Source: Viridibacillus sp050278625 (GTDB lineage: Bacteria > Bacillota > Bacilli > Bacillales_A > Planococcaceae). From it: DNA of 64,000 nucleotides. The translations under genes were made by a program, and so were the position numbers. The stretch's first letter is position 1. Each line of letters starts with the position of its first letter. Positions 39,301 through 47,500 of this stretch are shown one piece after another. Below the pieces are notes generated by a model. That model worked only from the letters and a program-made list of their open reading frames with translations, ran no database searches and was not told the DNA's origin. The stretch covers positions 14,301-78,300 of the forward strand of contig NZ_JBNNTI010000016.1 in the NCBI RefSeq assembly GCF_050278625.1. The letters are read 5' to 3'.

Positions 39301-41219
39301 GCAATCATAGCTCCTTTAGGCTTACCCGTTGAACCTGATGTATATATGACATAAGCCAAATCCTCAGAGGTTCCAATTGGATTAAGATTAGATGAATCAC
39401 CTTCATACAGTGCTGATTCATCCACAGCTATCATCTGTACATCAAATGAATAGTGATGAATCAAATGCTTCTGTGTCAACAAAAGATCCGCTCCGCTGTC
39501 TTCTAAAATAAATTGTATACGATCCTGTGGAAATTTAGGATCAATCGGCAAGTAAGCACCGCCAGCTTTGCTAATAGCCATGATAGCCGTAATAATTGAG
39601 AGTGAACGTTCAACAATCAAGGCTACAATCGTATCTCTACCTACTCCCTTGCTTCTTAATATTCTCGCCAGTTGATTAGAACGCTCGTTTAATTCTCGAT
39701 AAGTGAGCTTATCATCCCCGCACATTGCAGCTATATGTTCGGGCAGCTTCTCAACCTGATGTTCAAATAGTTCATGAATAGTGGCGCTCTTAGGATATTC
39801 TACAGTTGTGTCGTTGAATTCGATCTTTATTTGTCGCTCTTCATCTTCGGTTAGAATATCAATCTCAGATAACAACAAATCGTAGTTGCCAATCATAGCC
39901 TCCAATATGTTCAAGAAATGCTTAGCCATTCTCTGTACAACTACAGCATCAAACAACCCTTCTATATAAGCAAACCTAATCTGGATATCATCAAAGAGCT
40001 CTACTTCAACAGTAAGATCAAAGTTCGTTTGTTCAAATATGGAATAATCAATTACTTTTAATCCACTTTTCCCTTCCATCAACTGCTTTTCAAGCGGATA
40101 GTTCTCTATTACGAGGATTGAATCAAACAAGGAGCCCTGCGCCTCAACCTCACTGTAGGATTTAATATCTACCAAAGAGGTATTTTCATAGAATTCCCTC
40201 TCACGTATGCCTGCCTCTACCTTCTTGACGAGATCATATACTCTCTCGTTGCTTTCTGCCTTTACCCTGAGCGGAGGCGTATTAATAAACAGCCCCACCA
40301 TGTTGTCCAAACCTTCAACACGTGCATTTCGTCCAGATATAGTCGTTCCAAACACTGCATCAAGAGTATTATTATATCGCTGCAATAAAATTCCCCATGC
40401 TGTATATAGAATAGTCGCTGTAGTAGTTTTTAACTCCCTGACAGCCTTCTGCATTTGTCTATTGGTTTCAGCCGATAACGTAATACTGTAGCTACTCGGC
40501 TTAGAAATATTTTTGTCCATTTTACTGCTAATCGGCAGAAGCGTTTTTGTATCAAAGCCCTTTAAATATTGCCCCCAAAAATCCTTTTGCCCCGATTGAT
40601 CCTGCTGACGGTTCCATTCAAGAAACTTCTTATATTTATTTTTCACAATGACACGTGGTTCTTGGCCATCATGCAGCGCATTGTATGTCTGAAAAAACTC
40701 TTTCAGCAGGATTCCATTGCTCCATCCATCCAAAAGGATATGATGATTCGTTAGAAACATTTGATAAAGTCCTGCCTCTAGCTTACAAAGAGTTATTCTA
40801 TACGGTTCACTACTAATATCGATGTGCCCTACTTTATCTTTCATTTTAATCTGCTCAAGTAAATGATGCTTTCTTTCCTCATCTGCCTCACTCGCTAGAT
40901 CGTGTTCTGTTATAGGTAAGAGATGCTCTTTCAAAACGATTTGTAGGGGATTAGCTAATTTATCCCATCTATAAATAGTTCTCAGCATTTCATTAGATTT
41001 CGTCACTAACTGCCATGCTTTAGCGAATAGATTACTATCTATGTCACCAACTAATGTCAAAACTAATTGTTCATAGTATAACTTGCTGTCAGGTTTCTCT
41101 AAATAATGGAATAACATTCCTTCCTGTAACGGACTCAACGGGTAAATATCTTCTATATTTTTCTTTTCAAGCTTTTTTACATCTACATTTTTCTTCTCAA
41201 GCTTTTTCACATCTATCAC
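27330..41219 (-). CDS. NRPS-B: four-module peptide synthetase plus terminal C
   Basis: A 4629-residue synthetase starting at GTG 41219 with GGAGGAGC upstream. Order: C1-A1-T1-C2-A2-T2-C3-A3-T3-C4-A4-T4-C5, with carrier serines near residues 1024, 2065, 3101 and 4131 (GGHSL each time). C1 has NHHILLDGWS, typical of domains accepting a D-residue donor, fitting an upstream epimerase module; the others have DMHHIISDG-type motifs typical of L-L condensation. Pocket codes by alignment to GrsA: A1 DVWHFSLIDK (Ser), A2 DAFWLGGTFK (Val), A3 DLTKIGEVGK (Asn), A4 DAVQLAHVDK (not assigned). There is no E or MT domain. The N-terminus repeats DVKKLEKKN twice and the C-terminus ends in an acidic tail, a likely docking element for NRPS-C. 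The gap to the exporter gene is 17 bp. Confidence 0.95.
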   Translation of the reverse strand: MIDVKKLEKKNVDVKKLEKKNIEDIYPLSPLQEGMLFHYLEKPDSKLYYEQLVLTLVGDIDSNLFAKAWQLVTKSNEMLRTIYRWDKLANPLQIVLKEHLLPITEHDLASEADEERKHHLLEQIKMKDKVGHIDISSEPYRITLCKLEAGLYQMFLTNHHILLDGWSNGILLKEFFQTYNALHDGQEPRVIVKNKYKKFLEWNRQQDQSGQKDFWGQYLKGFDTKTLLPISSKMDKNISKPSSYSITLSAETNRQMQKAVRELKTTTATILYTAWGILLQRYNNTLDAVFGTTISGRNARVEGLDNMVGLFINTPPLRVKAESNERVYDLVKKVEAGIREREFYENTSLVDIKSYSEVEAQGSLFDSILVIENYPLEKQLMEGKSGLKVIDYSIFEQTNFDLTVEVELFDDIQIRFAYIEGLFDAVVVQRMAKHFLNILEAMIGNYDLLLSEIDILTEDEERQIKIEFNDTTVEYPKSATIHELFEHQVEKLPEHIAAMCGDDKLTYRELNERSNQLARILRSKGVGRDTIVALIVERSLSIITAIMAISKAGGAYLPIDPKFPQDRIQFILEDSGADLLLTQKHLIHHYSFDVQMIAVDESALYEGDSSNLNPIGTSEDLAYVIYTSGSTGKPKGAMIAHYSLVNRINWMQTAYPIHESDVIMQKTPYTFDVSVWEMFWWAITGATVCFLEPEGEKDPRTIVECINKYKVSTMHFVPSMLNIFLDYIEDMDGLAKLESLKKVFCSGEALLAKQAEKFNKLFYETTQARLINLYGPTEAAIDVSYFNCSTGDKLDIIPIGKPIDNIQLYIVDNIGKLQPVGVAGELCIAGEGLARGYLNRSELTAEKFVSNPFTPGTKMYRTGDLARWMDDGNIEYLGRLDHQVKIRGVRIELGEIEKQLVDHPVVKEAAVIVKKDDSGSSYLCAYVTREEEVSIRELKQFLAKRLPSHSIPSFFVQMEKLPLSANGKLDRKELPEPDLVMSMGVEYVEPSTTLEKELAAIWQQVLGIEPIGIDHDFFELGGHSLRAMTVVSKIHKELEVHATVSLIFENPTIRELAKAIENADTNKYTALQPVEIRETYPVSSAQKRLYILSQMEESNTNYNMSGAVLIEGKLSRERFETTLQRLIQRHDGLRTSFDNNKGEIVQRVHDKVDIKLEMSQAGEHEIPELMKQFVRPFDLSQAPLLRCQLVATDQHKHVLLFDMHHIISDGVSLSIFIQDFIDLYEGKDLPELEIQYKDFSIWQNTIQESEIMKSQEQYWLDTFEGDVPVLDLPIDEARPHVQSFEGDNFAFELDVEDSKALYELANGTGTTLYMVLLSAYHLLLSKYSGQQDIVIGSPIAGRQHAETMRTMGMFVNTLAMRNNALDELTFRQFLQNVKRNSLKAFENQDYPFELLVEKKVKTRDASRNPLFDIMFVLQNTETAPVQFGDLAFQTYEFDAQISKFDMTLSAREEKGRIYFTLEYCTKLFRRDTVERMATHFLYLLRKVPTNLNNRLAEISLMSANEIRQVLHDFNNTTSEYPREKTLSELFEEQAEQHPDRTAVVFGDNRLTYKELNDKANIIGEVLRERGVRAQSIVAIMAERSLEMVVGILGIIKAGGAYLPIDPVYPKQRMQYMLEDSGCKLLLVSSDPPAGIDFSGECLDISLQHRSLWETKASQITTIYKPSDLAYIIYTSGSTGKPKGTMIEQRGVIRLVKDTNYVTFEAGDKILQTGSVVFDASTFEIWGALLNGLQLCLVNEDIILDAAKLHKVILDLEISTMWLTAPLFNQLSAVRPEMFETLKYLLVGGDVLSPVHINAVRNSCKDLTILNGYGPTENTTFTACFPINKEYTSTIPIGKPISNTSVYILDKNHQPCPVGVPGELFIGGDGLARGYLNNPELTAEKFVDVPTELYGELAMDQKLYRSGDRARWLSDGNIEFLGRIDTQVKIRGFRIEISEIETRIMKYDGVTSVVVVQKGDDHNKYLCAYLTSDTELNQEEIRKFLLMDLPNYMVPSYFIKLDRLPLKISGKIDVDELPEVEGNIDIGSSYKGPSNDIEEKLIPIWEELLGITGIGVTHNFFELGGHSLKAAVLMAELHKEFEVEIPLRELFKGPTIEELAAYIIHSGKQQYAPIELQEEREYYIASAGQTRLYILSQFEGIGTSYNIPAAFIVEGKLNLSKVDLTLQQLIKRHELLRTSFDMVDGKVVQIVHEKAEFTLSHFEVEEHDIDNAIKNFIQYFDLQKAPLLRVGIAKLDETRHLLLFDMHHIISDGITMGILVDEFVQLYEGKELSPISVQYKDFSQWQYKLFETEAIKQQEQYWLDSFAGEIPVLNLPLDYLRPAVQSFEGKRLAFELDKVLTDKLNILARKTGTTLYMVLLASYNILLQKYTGQQDIVVGSPIAGRSHADLKKMIGMFVNTLAMRNQPDDEKTFSSFLREVEENTLAAFENSDYQFEQLVEKLHIHRDKERNPLFDTMFVLQNTDERRLELEGLRFESVKLDNQAVKFDITLNAEENGGVIQFLLEYCTKLFKDVTMERFASHFIYVLEQIVHNPDLKLAEIELLSAVEKEQILFGYNSTTAEYPMDKTIQELFEQQVEKTPERIAVECESECLTYQELNERSNQLARVLRDKGVGRDVVVALIAERSIEMVTAMLAIVKAGGAYLPIDPDYPQERIQYMFEDSGARIVLTEKPLIERFAELDADLIDLNDSILYEGDSSNLKKIGSAQDLAYIIYTSGSTGKPKGVMIEQRNLVHYIWWAKKTYLDENEVFALYSSISFDLTVTSIFTPLISGNQIVIYSGDGKEFILDKVLKENKATIVKLTPAHLTLIKDGDNRHSSVKKMIVGGDNLKVTVAKEVVNSFHEEIEIYNEYGPTEATVGCMIYKYETEKDNGVSVPIGIPIDNTQIYILDKYLKPVATNLQGEIYISGDGVARGYLNQSELTNERFINNPFVDGAKMYKTGDIAKYLPDGNIEYIGRNDNQVKIRGHRIEIGEIEKQLVRHEAVKEAVVTAREGKSSMYLCAYVTVCSEVTFKELRTHLLKELPEYMVPTYFVQLEEMPLSPNGKIDLKALPEPSGDSHTETEYIPPSTPLEEQLVELWKEVIGLDNEIGIQDNFFEIGGHSLSGAAFVSKVHKHLNVDLPLSELFNSPTIKQLADYIESKERTLHTSIKPAEPREYYPVSSAQKRLYIICQFDSIDTSYNMPVAMSLKGKINMDRLEEAVKKLTQRHEALRTAFEMVEDQIVQRIHSDVGVVISQLLGTGRDISEIQREFVRPFDLSQAPLFRVGLAKIAENEHVLLMDMHHIIADGLSMNIMIQEFTAFYQCKELPEPGIQYKDFAVWQNDELQKEALREQEDYWLEVLGDEIPVLELQTEGPRPGVQSFKGTRLDFELDSSLSSHLKKMSTGNGTTLHMLMLSAFYTLLYKYTGQEDMVIGTPIAGRHHDDLKDMIGMFVNMLPLRNQPSGEKTFMQFLQEVKQNTLSAYDNQNYQFDDLVEKLNLQRDLSRNPLFDVVFSLHNNSQNINHMGDLDLDFYQLESNTAKYDLSMDVLERSDKISFSLEYCTDLFSKLTIENLASHYVNILNEVVQSPELKIKDLEVLSEAEKNKVLHEFNSTEMTYEHDQTIHTLVEKRASITPDEIALECRDEKMSYGELNSKANQLAHRLREYGISRNEIVGIMAERSIDIVVAILGVLKAGGAYLPIDPDYPEERIKYMLKDSEAKLLLTYGHLAGRADFGGPVIDIGDKAHYTGDVHNPAHINEATDLSYIMYTSGSTGNPKGVMLTHRGVINISGYYNEMFDLELHKHIVHMANVSFDASIVEIFPPLIYGMTIFILEKEQALDRREFIKFVKDKQIQIAQFVPVTLKELLSYDEKPECLDIVLVAGDKLDDTLKADILSKGYQLTNHYGPTEGTVDSIVAKCDPFTTTIGKPIANTRVYILDKDDNLAPIGVPGELCIAGDGIALGYLNNPTLTTEKFVPNPFQSGEKMYRTGDLGCWEHDGNIKFLGRKDNQIKLRGYRVEPGEIEEQLLKMDEIREAVVIDRTDKTGSKYLCAYIISEQELDLQKIKHYLSQELPDYMIPARFMRIDKIELTSSGKVNRRALPEPDNALDSGIEYVAPTNETEKDLVQMWEQILDVTGIGINHNFFDLGGHSLKATILVSKIHREMNVVVPLNNIFSNPTISELAQYILGAEYSQHIAIQPVGEMPYYPVSSAQKRIYIMWKMNEQSTAYNMSSAMMLEGEINKVKFEDAVKKLVARHEILRSSFELIEGEPVQIVKADAGPEIQFLEAKEEELKELALRFVKPFDLTVAPVFRAALITIEQDKHLMLFDVHHIASDGISLSIMLKDFASFYGGEQLIQPTLHYKDYAVWHNALLQSEEIQKSRQYWIDSFKDFAYTELPIVRNSFGQRQDGVVKQILLDSQWTEAIDNYCKKNSITSSVLVMGAFQMALLRVLDRSELTVGVSAAGRRREEVENMPGMFLNVLLVSSNLNHCSTFIDYLYQLRDRLAQGQEHQDYPYECIYADAKEILNFRPESLFTILFNYLPFKDNKTWEFKGFNVQPYAFEQIEPKYGLTLYVEEQEDSITLDYLFNSNIDESMMMNLVNGFKTVLETVLENDSVSIGQISLQSKEIANTFLEDFDAEFDNDDFV

Positions 41220-41236
41220 AGAAATGCTCCTCCAAT

Positions 41237-42532
41237 CTACTCTTTATCCACGTTTTTAACGAAATTTGTAAATATTTGATTTCTGCCTAAAATCAAGCAC
41301 AGGGTAAATATGATCAAACCTGATGTAACAACAACATACGTCCACGGAATATACTGTAGGAACAATCCATAGATCCAGATTCCTATAGGAGTAGATAAAA
41401 GCAACGCCGACTTCAACACGCCGAACACCCTTGCTCTAATCTCTTCTGGAATCTTCAACTGAAAATATCCAAGAATAGGTATATTCTGAACTGTATTTAA
41501 AGTACTAATTGTAATCAATACGATGACAAAAATGATCGTAATGAACAGGGCCGAAGCATCATTAAAAATGGGCAGTGATGGAAATGCCCAAAGCATAATT
41601 AATACGGCTTGCATTTGTAGCAATATAAAAAATCTTTTGAACATGACGTCGCCGGATTTCAATCTAAATACATATAACGCCCCAAGTATCGTACCAATTG
41701 CCGCTGCAGCTCTTATATAGGAAAGTTGCTCTGCAGATACTTTCACTATTTCATAAGTAATGTAAGGTAACACTAAGAATAGTAACGGGTTATAAATAAA
41801 ATTAATTAGCACAGCCACGATCAATAACAACTTTAATATTTTTTGGCTATTTAAATAGGTATATACAACTTTCATATTCTCCCAGTAAGTTCCCTCGTTC
41901 AGTTCTCTATTCTCTTCCTTCTTTTCAAAACTGATTAAAGTAACGGTAAGAGCACCGATTACGAAGGCAATAGAAGTTGTCAAAAAGATAAAATCCATAC
42001 CGACTTTCGTATAAACAACGGCACCTATCACTGGGCCAAGTATATTCACGATCGCCCAAATTCCCTCAAGGCTAGAGTTAGCTTTCGCAACGTTATCTTT
42101 CCCCACAATATTTGGTATAGAAGCATTTCCAGCTAGCCAAAAGAAGCTCTGAAGCGCATTTAACAAAATGACAAGAATGGCGATTGCTACTACACTCTTG
42201 AAACCTCCGATAAAAAGAAACATAAATAAAATTGAAATTAAGGTACTAGTTACTTCCGCAAAAATCATAATTCGTTTCTTGTCATATTTATCTACAAACA
42301 CACTGCCAAAAATATTCACCATCGCCTGCGGAAAAATCGAAAGACTCAGAATCATCGAGAAAGCCGCGACTGATCCAGTGAGATCTAATACATACAAACT
42401 CAACACAAAATCGAATACACTCGTCCCCATAACCGTTATGGTTCTCCCGAACGTAAACCATAAGAAGTTCTGCTTATAGTTAATTGCTTTATTAGTAGCC
42501 GATTGTACATTTGCTTCCATCTTTTTTGTCAT
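41237..42532 (-). CDS. MFS exporter of the NRPS cluster
   Basis: A 431-residue, 12-span MFS protein of the MefA/drug-antiporter-3 kind (motif A GSVFVDKYDKKRIMIF). It starts by ATGA overlap with the end of the peptidase gene and is followed after 17 bp by NRPS-B, so all three should be cotranslated. By comparison with prodrug-type peptide clusters, the likely role is to carry the acyl-D-Asn-capped precursor across the membrane to the peptidase active site outside. The AAAGGAG site abuts the ATG, so the true start may be the Met at codon 5. Confidence 0.88.
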   Translation of the reverse strand: MTKKMEANVQSATNKAINYKQNFLWFTFGRTITVMGTSVFDFVLSLYVLDLTGSVAAFSMILSLSIFPQAMVNIFGSVFVDKYDKKRIMIFAEVTSTLISILFMFLFIGGFKSVVAIAILVILLNALQSFFWLAGNASIPNIVGKDNVAKANSSLEGIWAIVNILGPVIGAVVYTKVGMDFIFLTTSIAFVIGALTVTLISFEKKEENRELNEGTYWENMKVVYTYLNSQKILKLLLIVAVLINFIYNPLLFLVLPYITYEIVKVSAEQLSYIRAAAAIGTILGALYVFRLKSGDVMFKRFFILLQMQAVLIMLWAFPSLPIFNDASALFITIIFVIVLITISTLNTVQNIPILGYFQLKIPEEIRARVFGVLKSALLLSTPIGIWIYGLFLQYIPWTYVVVTSGLIIFTLCLILGRNQIFTNFVKNVDKE

Positions 42533-44067
42533 CTCCTTTCTATTTCCTCAATACTAATTGAAGATGAGGTGATCTGCTTAACCCTAAATAGATTGGCTGC
42601 AATCAGATATAACAATAACAATCCGATTCCTACTCCCAGCCCAATAGCGGCAACTATCGTGGAGGCAGGAGCCCATACAGATACGAAACCCCAACCAACT
42701 CCGTTAAAAAACAATTGAGGAATTTGATAAATAAACCATTCAACAGCTACTATTAATACAAGGTAAGTTGAGATTTTTAAGATTATGATTATATTCGGAG
42801 CCATAAATTTTCTTTTACTCTTAGATAGCTGAACAAAAAATCGTGTTATGAATACAAATACCACAATAATGATTACTGACATGATAGACAAAAGCACAAC
42901 CGATATTTGATCAATCATCGAATACATATCAGAAGCGCTCTGATTGGCATCCTGACCATTCAGAATTTGCATAATACCTTTAACGGTGGAATAAGTGTAA
43001 TCCGAGTTCATGTTAGCCAATAAGGCTACGCCCAGCTGATTATCTGGCTCCAAAAAGATCGTGGAAGAGAAATTAGGATTATTTCCGTTGTGATAGACTC
43101 TCTTCCCATTATCCTCGATATACCAACCCTCCTTATAAATCCAACCTTCTCCTTCCGACAATAACTTTTTGTCGAATTCATGTGACTTCATGATTAAAGC
43201 ATTGTCTATTGGACTTTGAGAGGCGGTTCCCAACTGTACTTTCAACCATTTCTCGATATCATCGGCATTCGTAATGATATAACCTGCAGGTGTATTTCCT
43301 CTGTAAACGGGCGCTTCGTAAGGACGTGCTTGAAGAAAATTGACTTTATATCCTGTGGCTAATTCTTTTGGCAAAGTCTCTTTTCCTAATAAATAGGTGT
43401 TGTTCATTCCGATTGGTTTTAAAATATGCTCCGTCATATAGGCTTCATAAGATTGACCTGTTACTCTTTGAATAATTAATCCCAGAACATCATAATTAAT
43501 CGTCGCATATGAAAACTTAGCACCTGGTGCGCTTAGCAGCTCTTCTCCTATTAAGGTTTGTACCGTTTTCTCCAGTGCATTATCGGCCGCACCCTCAGGG
43601 ATTTTATCTATCGATTTGAACGCAATTCCGCTAGTTTGGTTTAACAATTGCTCTACAGTAATCTCAGTCTTCTTCCCTTGGTAGTACATGTGAAACTCTG
43701 GAATGTATTTTGTTACCACATCGTCAGTTTTAATTCTTCCCTCCTGCTCTAGCTTTAAAATTGCAAGAGCAGTGAAAGCTTTAGTGGTGGAAGCAAGTTC
43801 AAACAAAGTATTCGACTTTACCGCCTGTCCTGATTCCATATCACTCAGGCCAAATGTTCCATTATAAAGAAGTTTATCCCCCTGCACGATAACTACAGCC
43901 GCACCAGGGATTTTAGCTTGATTCATCCGCTCTTGGACGTAATCAGCTACTCGTTCAATCTGCTGCTGAGATACTTCGCTTGTCTGTGCCATCAAAACCG
44001 GTGCTCCTATCGAAAGTAAAACAGACAAAATGCCAAATACCGCTATCATCTTCCTGAACCTATACAT
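42529..44067 (-). CDS. ClbP/XcnG/ZmaM-like D-Asn prodrug peptidase
   Basis: A 512-residue serine hydrolase of the class C beta-lactamase/PBP fold. From ATG 44067 (GAGGG upstream; the ATG at 44088 has none) it has a signal segment (~7-27), the SxxK pair in ELASTTKAF (Ser93, Lys96), a Tyr in FSYATINYDVLG, an HxG-like loop YHNGNNPNFSS, and three C-terminal membrane spans (~385-410, 425-450, 470-495). ClbP, which removes N-acyl-D-Asn from precolibactin, has Ser95/Lys98/Tyr186 and the same three spans. The gene lies between an Asn-activating C-A-T-E NRPS and an exporter. I infer that it cleaves an acyl-D-Asn cap outside the membrane, giving self-protection and activation. Confidence 0.88.
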   Translation of the reverse strand: MYRFRKMIAVFGILSVLLSIGAPVLMAQTSEVSQQQIERVADYVQERMNQAKIPGAAVVIVQGDKLLYNGTFGLSDMESGQAVKSNTLFELASTTKAFTALAILKLEQEGRIKTDDVVTKYIPEFHMYYQGKKTEITVEQLLNQTSGIAFKSIDKIPEGAADNALEKTVQTLIGEELLSAPGAKFSYATINYDVLGLIIQRVTGQSYEAYMTEHILKPIGMNNTYLLGKETLPKELATGYKVNFLQARPYEAPVYRGNTPAGYIITNADDIEKWLKVQLGTASQSPIDNALIMKSHEFDKKLLSEGEGWIYKEGWYIEDNGKRVYHNGNNPNFSSTIFLEPDNQLGVALLANMNSDYTYSTVKGIMQILNGQDANQSASDMYSMIDQISVVLLSIMSVIIIVVFVFITRFFVQLSKSKRKFMAPNIIIILKISTYLVLIVAVEWFIYQIPQLFFNGVGWGFVSVWAPASTIVAAIGLGVGIGLLLLYLIAANLFRVKQITSSSISIEEIERR

Positions 44068-44099
44068 ATTGTAGTTCCCTCTATTCATTAGTAAATTAT

Positions 44100-44480
44100 C
44101 ATTCTGGTTTATTTGAACAACAAAACTTTTTTACGAATTACCCGAAAGAATTCTCCTGATTCAAGCATATGTAAGACAATAGGTAGAAAAATTCTTTCGG
44201 TTTAGCATAGCTAAAAAATTTTGATAAACTAACTAGATGAAGTTCTTTGATAACTTGATCTATAAGGTTTCAAGAAGTAAATAGAGTGCGAAAATCAAGC
44301 CATTCGGTTCCTGCATAAAAATACCAACCGTACTAAAGAGCGTCCAAAAGTTAAACATCTAGGGTTGGAACAACCCTAAGTAATGCTCAGGGAGACGAAA
44401 AGTTGCTTTCGTCGTGGAACTGATAAGCCCCCACTTCAAACTTGCTTTAGTGGGGAGTAGTCACCGATCCTATCCCTCAT
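44100..44480 (+). mobile_element. IS200/IS605-type right-end/guide-RNA-like remnant
   Basis: The 44320-44475 stretch has features of the TnpB-linked 3' end of IS605-type elements: GGTTGGAACAACCC, GCTCAGGGAGACG, and a terminal hairpin CCCCCACT ... AGTGGGG followed by GTAGTCAC. No tnpA or tnpB frame remains. The rest of the gap between the peptidase and NRPS-A genes shows only a loose CCGAAAGAATT / AATTCTTTCGG repeat. Confidence 0.6.
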
Positions 44481-44507
44481 AGTTATTACAGTAGCTCTCA
44501 ATGGGTC

Positions 44508-47500
44508 CTATTCTTCGCCTATATCGAATAAACTATCTAAGTCATCTTGAGAAAGATCTAGATTAAAATCTGAAGGAGTAAACTCTTTTTCATTTTTGTC
44601 CGCACAGAATTTTACTATTTCTTTTATTGTTTCCATATAGTTGTTTAAGAACCTTTGCATCGTTTCCGAATGATATTTATTCTGACTGTAAGTGATTTCC
44701 ATGCGGAAATTTTGATTCACAATCATGGCTGTAATATCTAACATTGCAGTAAGATGGTTGTCATACCCGATATTTACTCCACAATCTATAGGAGAGAGCT
44801 GGAATACGTCACTATTTAGAGAGTTATCGAAATTACCCAAATAGTTGAATCGTACACCTTTTTGTGTTTCCGATGTAAATTCTTTCTTTAAATATTGCAG
44901 GATTCCATAATGGAACCCTTTGTTTGGTATGTTTCTTAATTGTTCTTTCAAATGCTTGATTCTATTATCCATGCCCTCATTCTGTATGGTGAAATAAGCC
45001 GGATACATACTTGTAAACCATCCAACAGTTCGAGATACATCGATTTCCTCGTGAATCATTTCTCTACCATGACCCTCTAGCTCAATCATAATCTCTACTT
45101 GATCGGTTTCTTGTTGAATTGTTAATAACAAAGCTATGATTAACCCTTCATGCAAGGTGAGCCCATAAATCTCGTTGATTTTTTGGGTGAACTCATGCAG
45201 AAGTTGCTCATCTAGCTCAACCTGTACCACTGAAGCAGAAGTTATATCATCTTCCCCTAGATCACACTCCGCAGGGAAATAGGCATCCTTGGTTAAAAGC
45301 TCTTTCCAATAATCAATTTCCGTTTGCAAAATCTGATTGCTATATTCATGAAGCTCTATCGACCAATCAGCAAACGAATTTGTTTTTAGAGGGAGAACTG
45401 CTTCCTTTTCGTCATGCAACTGTTGGATAATAGTCGAAAAATCCTCAATGAGTATTCTCCACGAAACACCATCTACAACCAAATGATGTGCTGTAAATAA
45501 GAGAATTTGTCCTGCCTCTCCCAAATTAAAAATAACTGCCTTAAATAGGGGGCCTGTACTCAGATCAAGGCTAGCTTTCACCTGATACCCTAGTTCGGTG
45601 ATCTTTCTATATTGATCTTTGCTAGATAAATGGGATAGATCGAAATAATCAATCTTGTGTGCATCAGCACTAAAATCATTTCTGTAATACAGTCCACCTG
45701 TATTTTGATCATAAGTCATTCTTATAATGTCATGATGCTCAATCAGCTTCTCTACCGCCGTCTGAATATGCTTTTTATCGACATTATTTTTGCACGATAA
45801 CAATATAGATTGGTTAAAGTGATTCATCTCCTTGAATTTTTGAGCAAAAAACCATTCTATAATCGGTGTCTTCTGAATGACTCCCTCACAAACACCTTGA
45901 TTGACAATAGTTCTTTCCGTTCTCACGCTCATCGTCGCAGCGATTTCCTCTATACTTTCCTTAGAAAGAATATCCTTTACATTGATGTCAATATCGACGT
46001 TTTTTAACTTAGAAGCAATTTGAATCGCTTTGATCGAGTCTCCTCCGAGCTGGTAAAAGTTATCACTCATACTGATTTCACTAATTCCAAGGATTTCTTG
46101 CATAACATTGACAAGCTCTATTTCTTGAATGCTGCTTGCGTTAGTAGTCGTTTTGTCGCTGTCATCCTCTACAGGCAACAAAGCCATATTTACTTTGCCG
46201 TTAATCGTCAATGGTATTTCATCGAGGCGAATGAAAATATTAGGAACCATATAGGCTGGTACATATTTTGATAACCAATTCTTCAACTCAAGACTGCCGA
46301 ATGCATGCTCACTCACATAATAGGCATAGAGCAATTTATCACCTGTTCGATTTTCTCTATCCGTAACATAGATGTTATGGATGAACGGATGCTCTAGTAA
46401 ATGTTTTTCGATTTCACCAAGTTCTATTCGATAGCCTCTAATCTTAACCTGGTGGTCGCTCCTGCCAATGTATGTAATGTTTCCATCTGAGAGATATTTA
46501 GCGATATCGCCTGTCTTATACATTTTCATATCAGGGATAAACGGATTTTGAATAAATCGTTCGCTGGTCAATTCAGCTTGATTCAAGTAACCCCTCGCTA
46601 AGCCATCTCCCGAAATGTACAGTTCACCTTGTAAACCTGTAGCGATTGGCTTGAGATTCTTGTCTAGTAGATAAATCTGTGTATTATCAATGGCTACCCC
46701 AATTGGTACGGAACCATCTCTGTCTTTATCCACATCATACTTATAGATCATACAACCAACTGTCGCTTCGGTCGGTCCATACTCATTGTAGATTTCCAGG
46801 TCACCATTGAAGCTTTCTACTACTTCTCTAGCGACAGCCACTTTTAGATTGTCCCCACCTACGATCATTCTCTTTACGGATGAATGGTGATTATCCATAT
46901 CTTTGATTAGCATGAGATGCGCAGGAGTTAGTTTGACGATCGTAGCCTTATTCTCCCGTAAAATCTTATGTAAAATGAATTCCTTGCCATCATCATAATA
47001 AATAGCGATTTGATTACCAGAGATGAGTGGAGTAAAAATAGATGTTACTGTTAAATCAAAAGAGATGGATGAATACAGGGCGAATACTTCCTGTTCTTTT
47101 ACATATGTCTTCTTTGCCCACCAAATATAATGAACCAGATTTCGGTGTTCAATCATCACTCCCTTCGGCTTGCCAGTTGAACCCGAAGTATAGATGATAT
47201 AAGCCAAGTCTTTTGATGTTTGGTCACAATCTACATTTGTTTTATTCCCAGTGTAAATATGCTCCTGGTGTAAATCAAAAACGGCCCCCTGGAATTCTAG
47301 ATCATGATGCAACTCATCATCGGTAAGTAAAATAACCGCCTCTGAATCTTGCAACATGAAGTTGATTCTCTCGATAGGATAATTAGGCTCAATCGGTAGA
47401 TAAGCTCCGCCAGCTTTGAGAACTGCTAAGATAGCCACAACTAGCTCCAAGGAATGGTTAGCTTTAATAGCTACGATTTTCTCTTTTGTAACCCCTTGTT

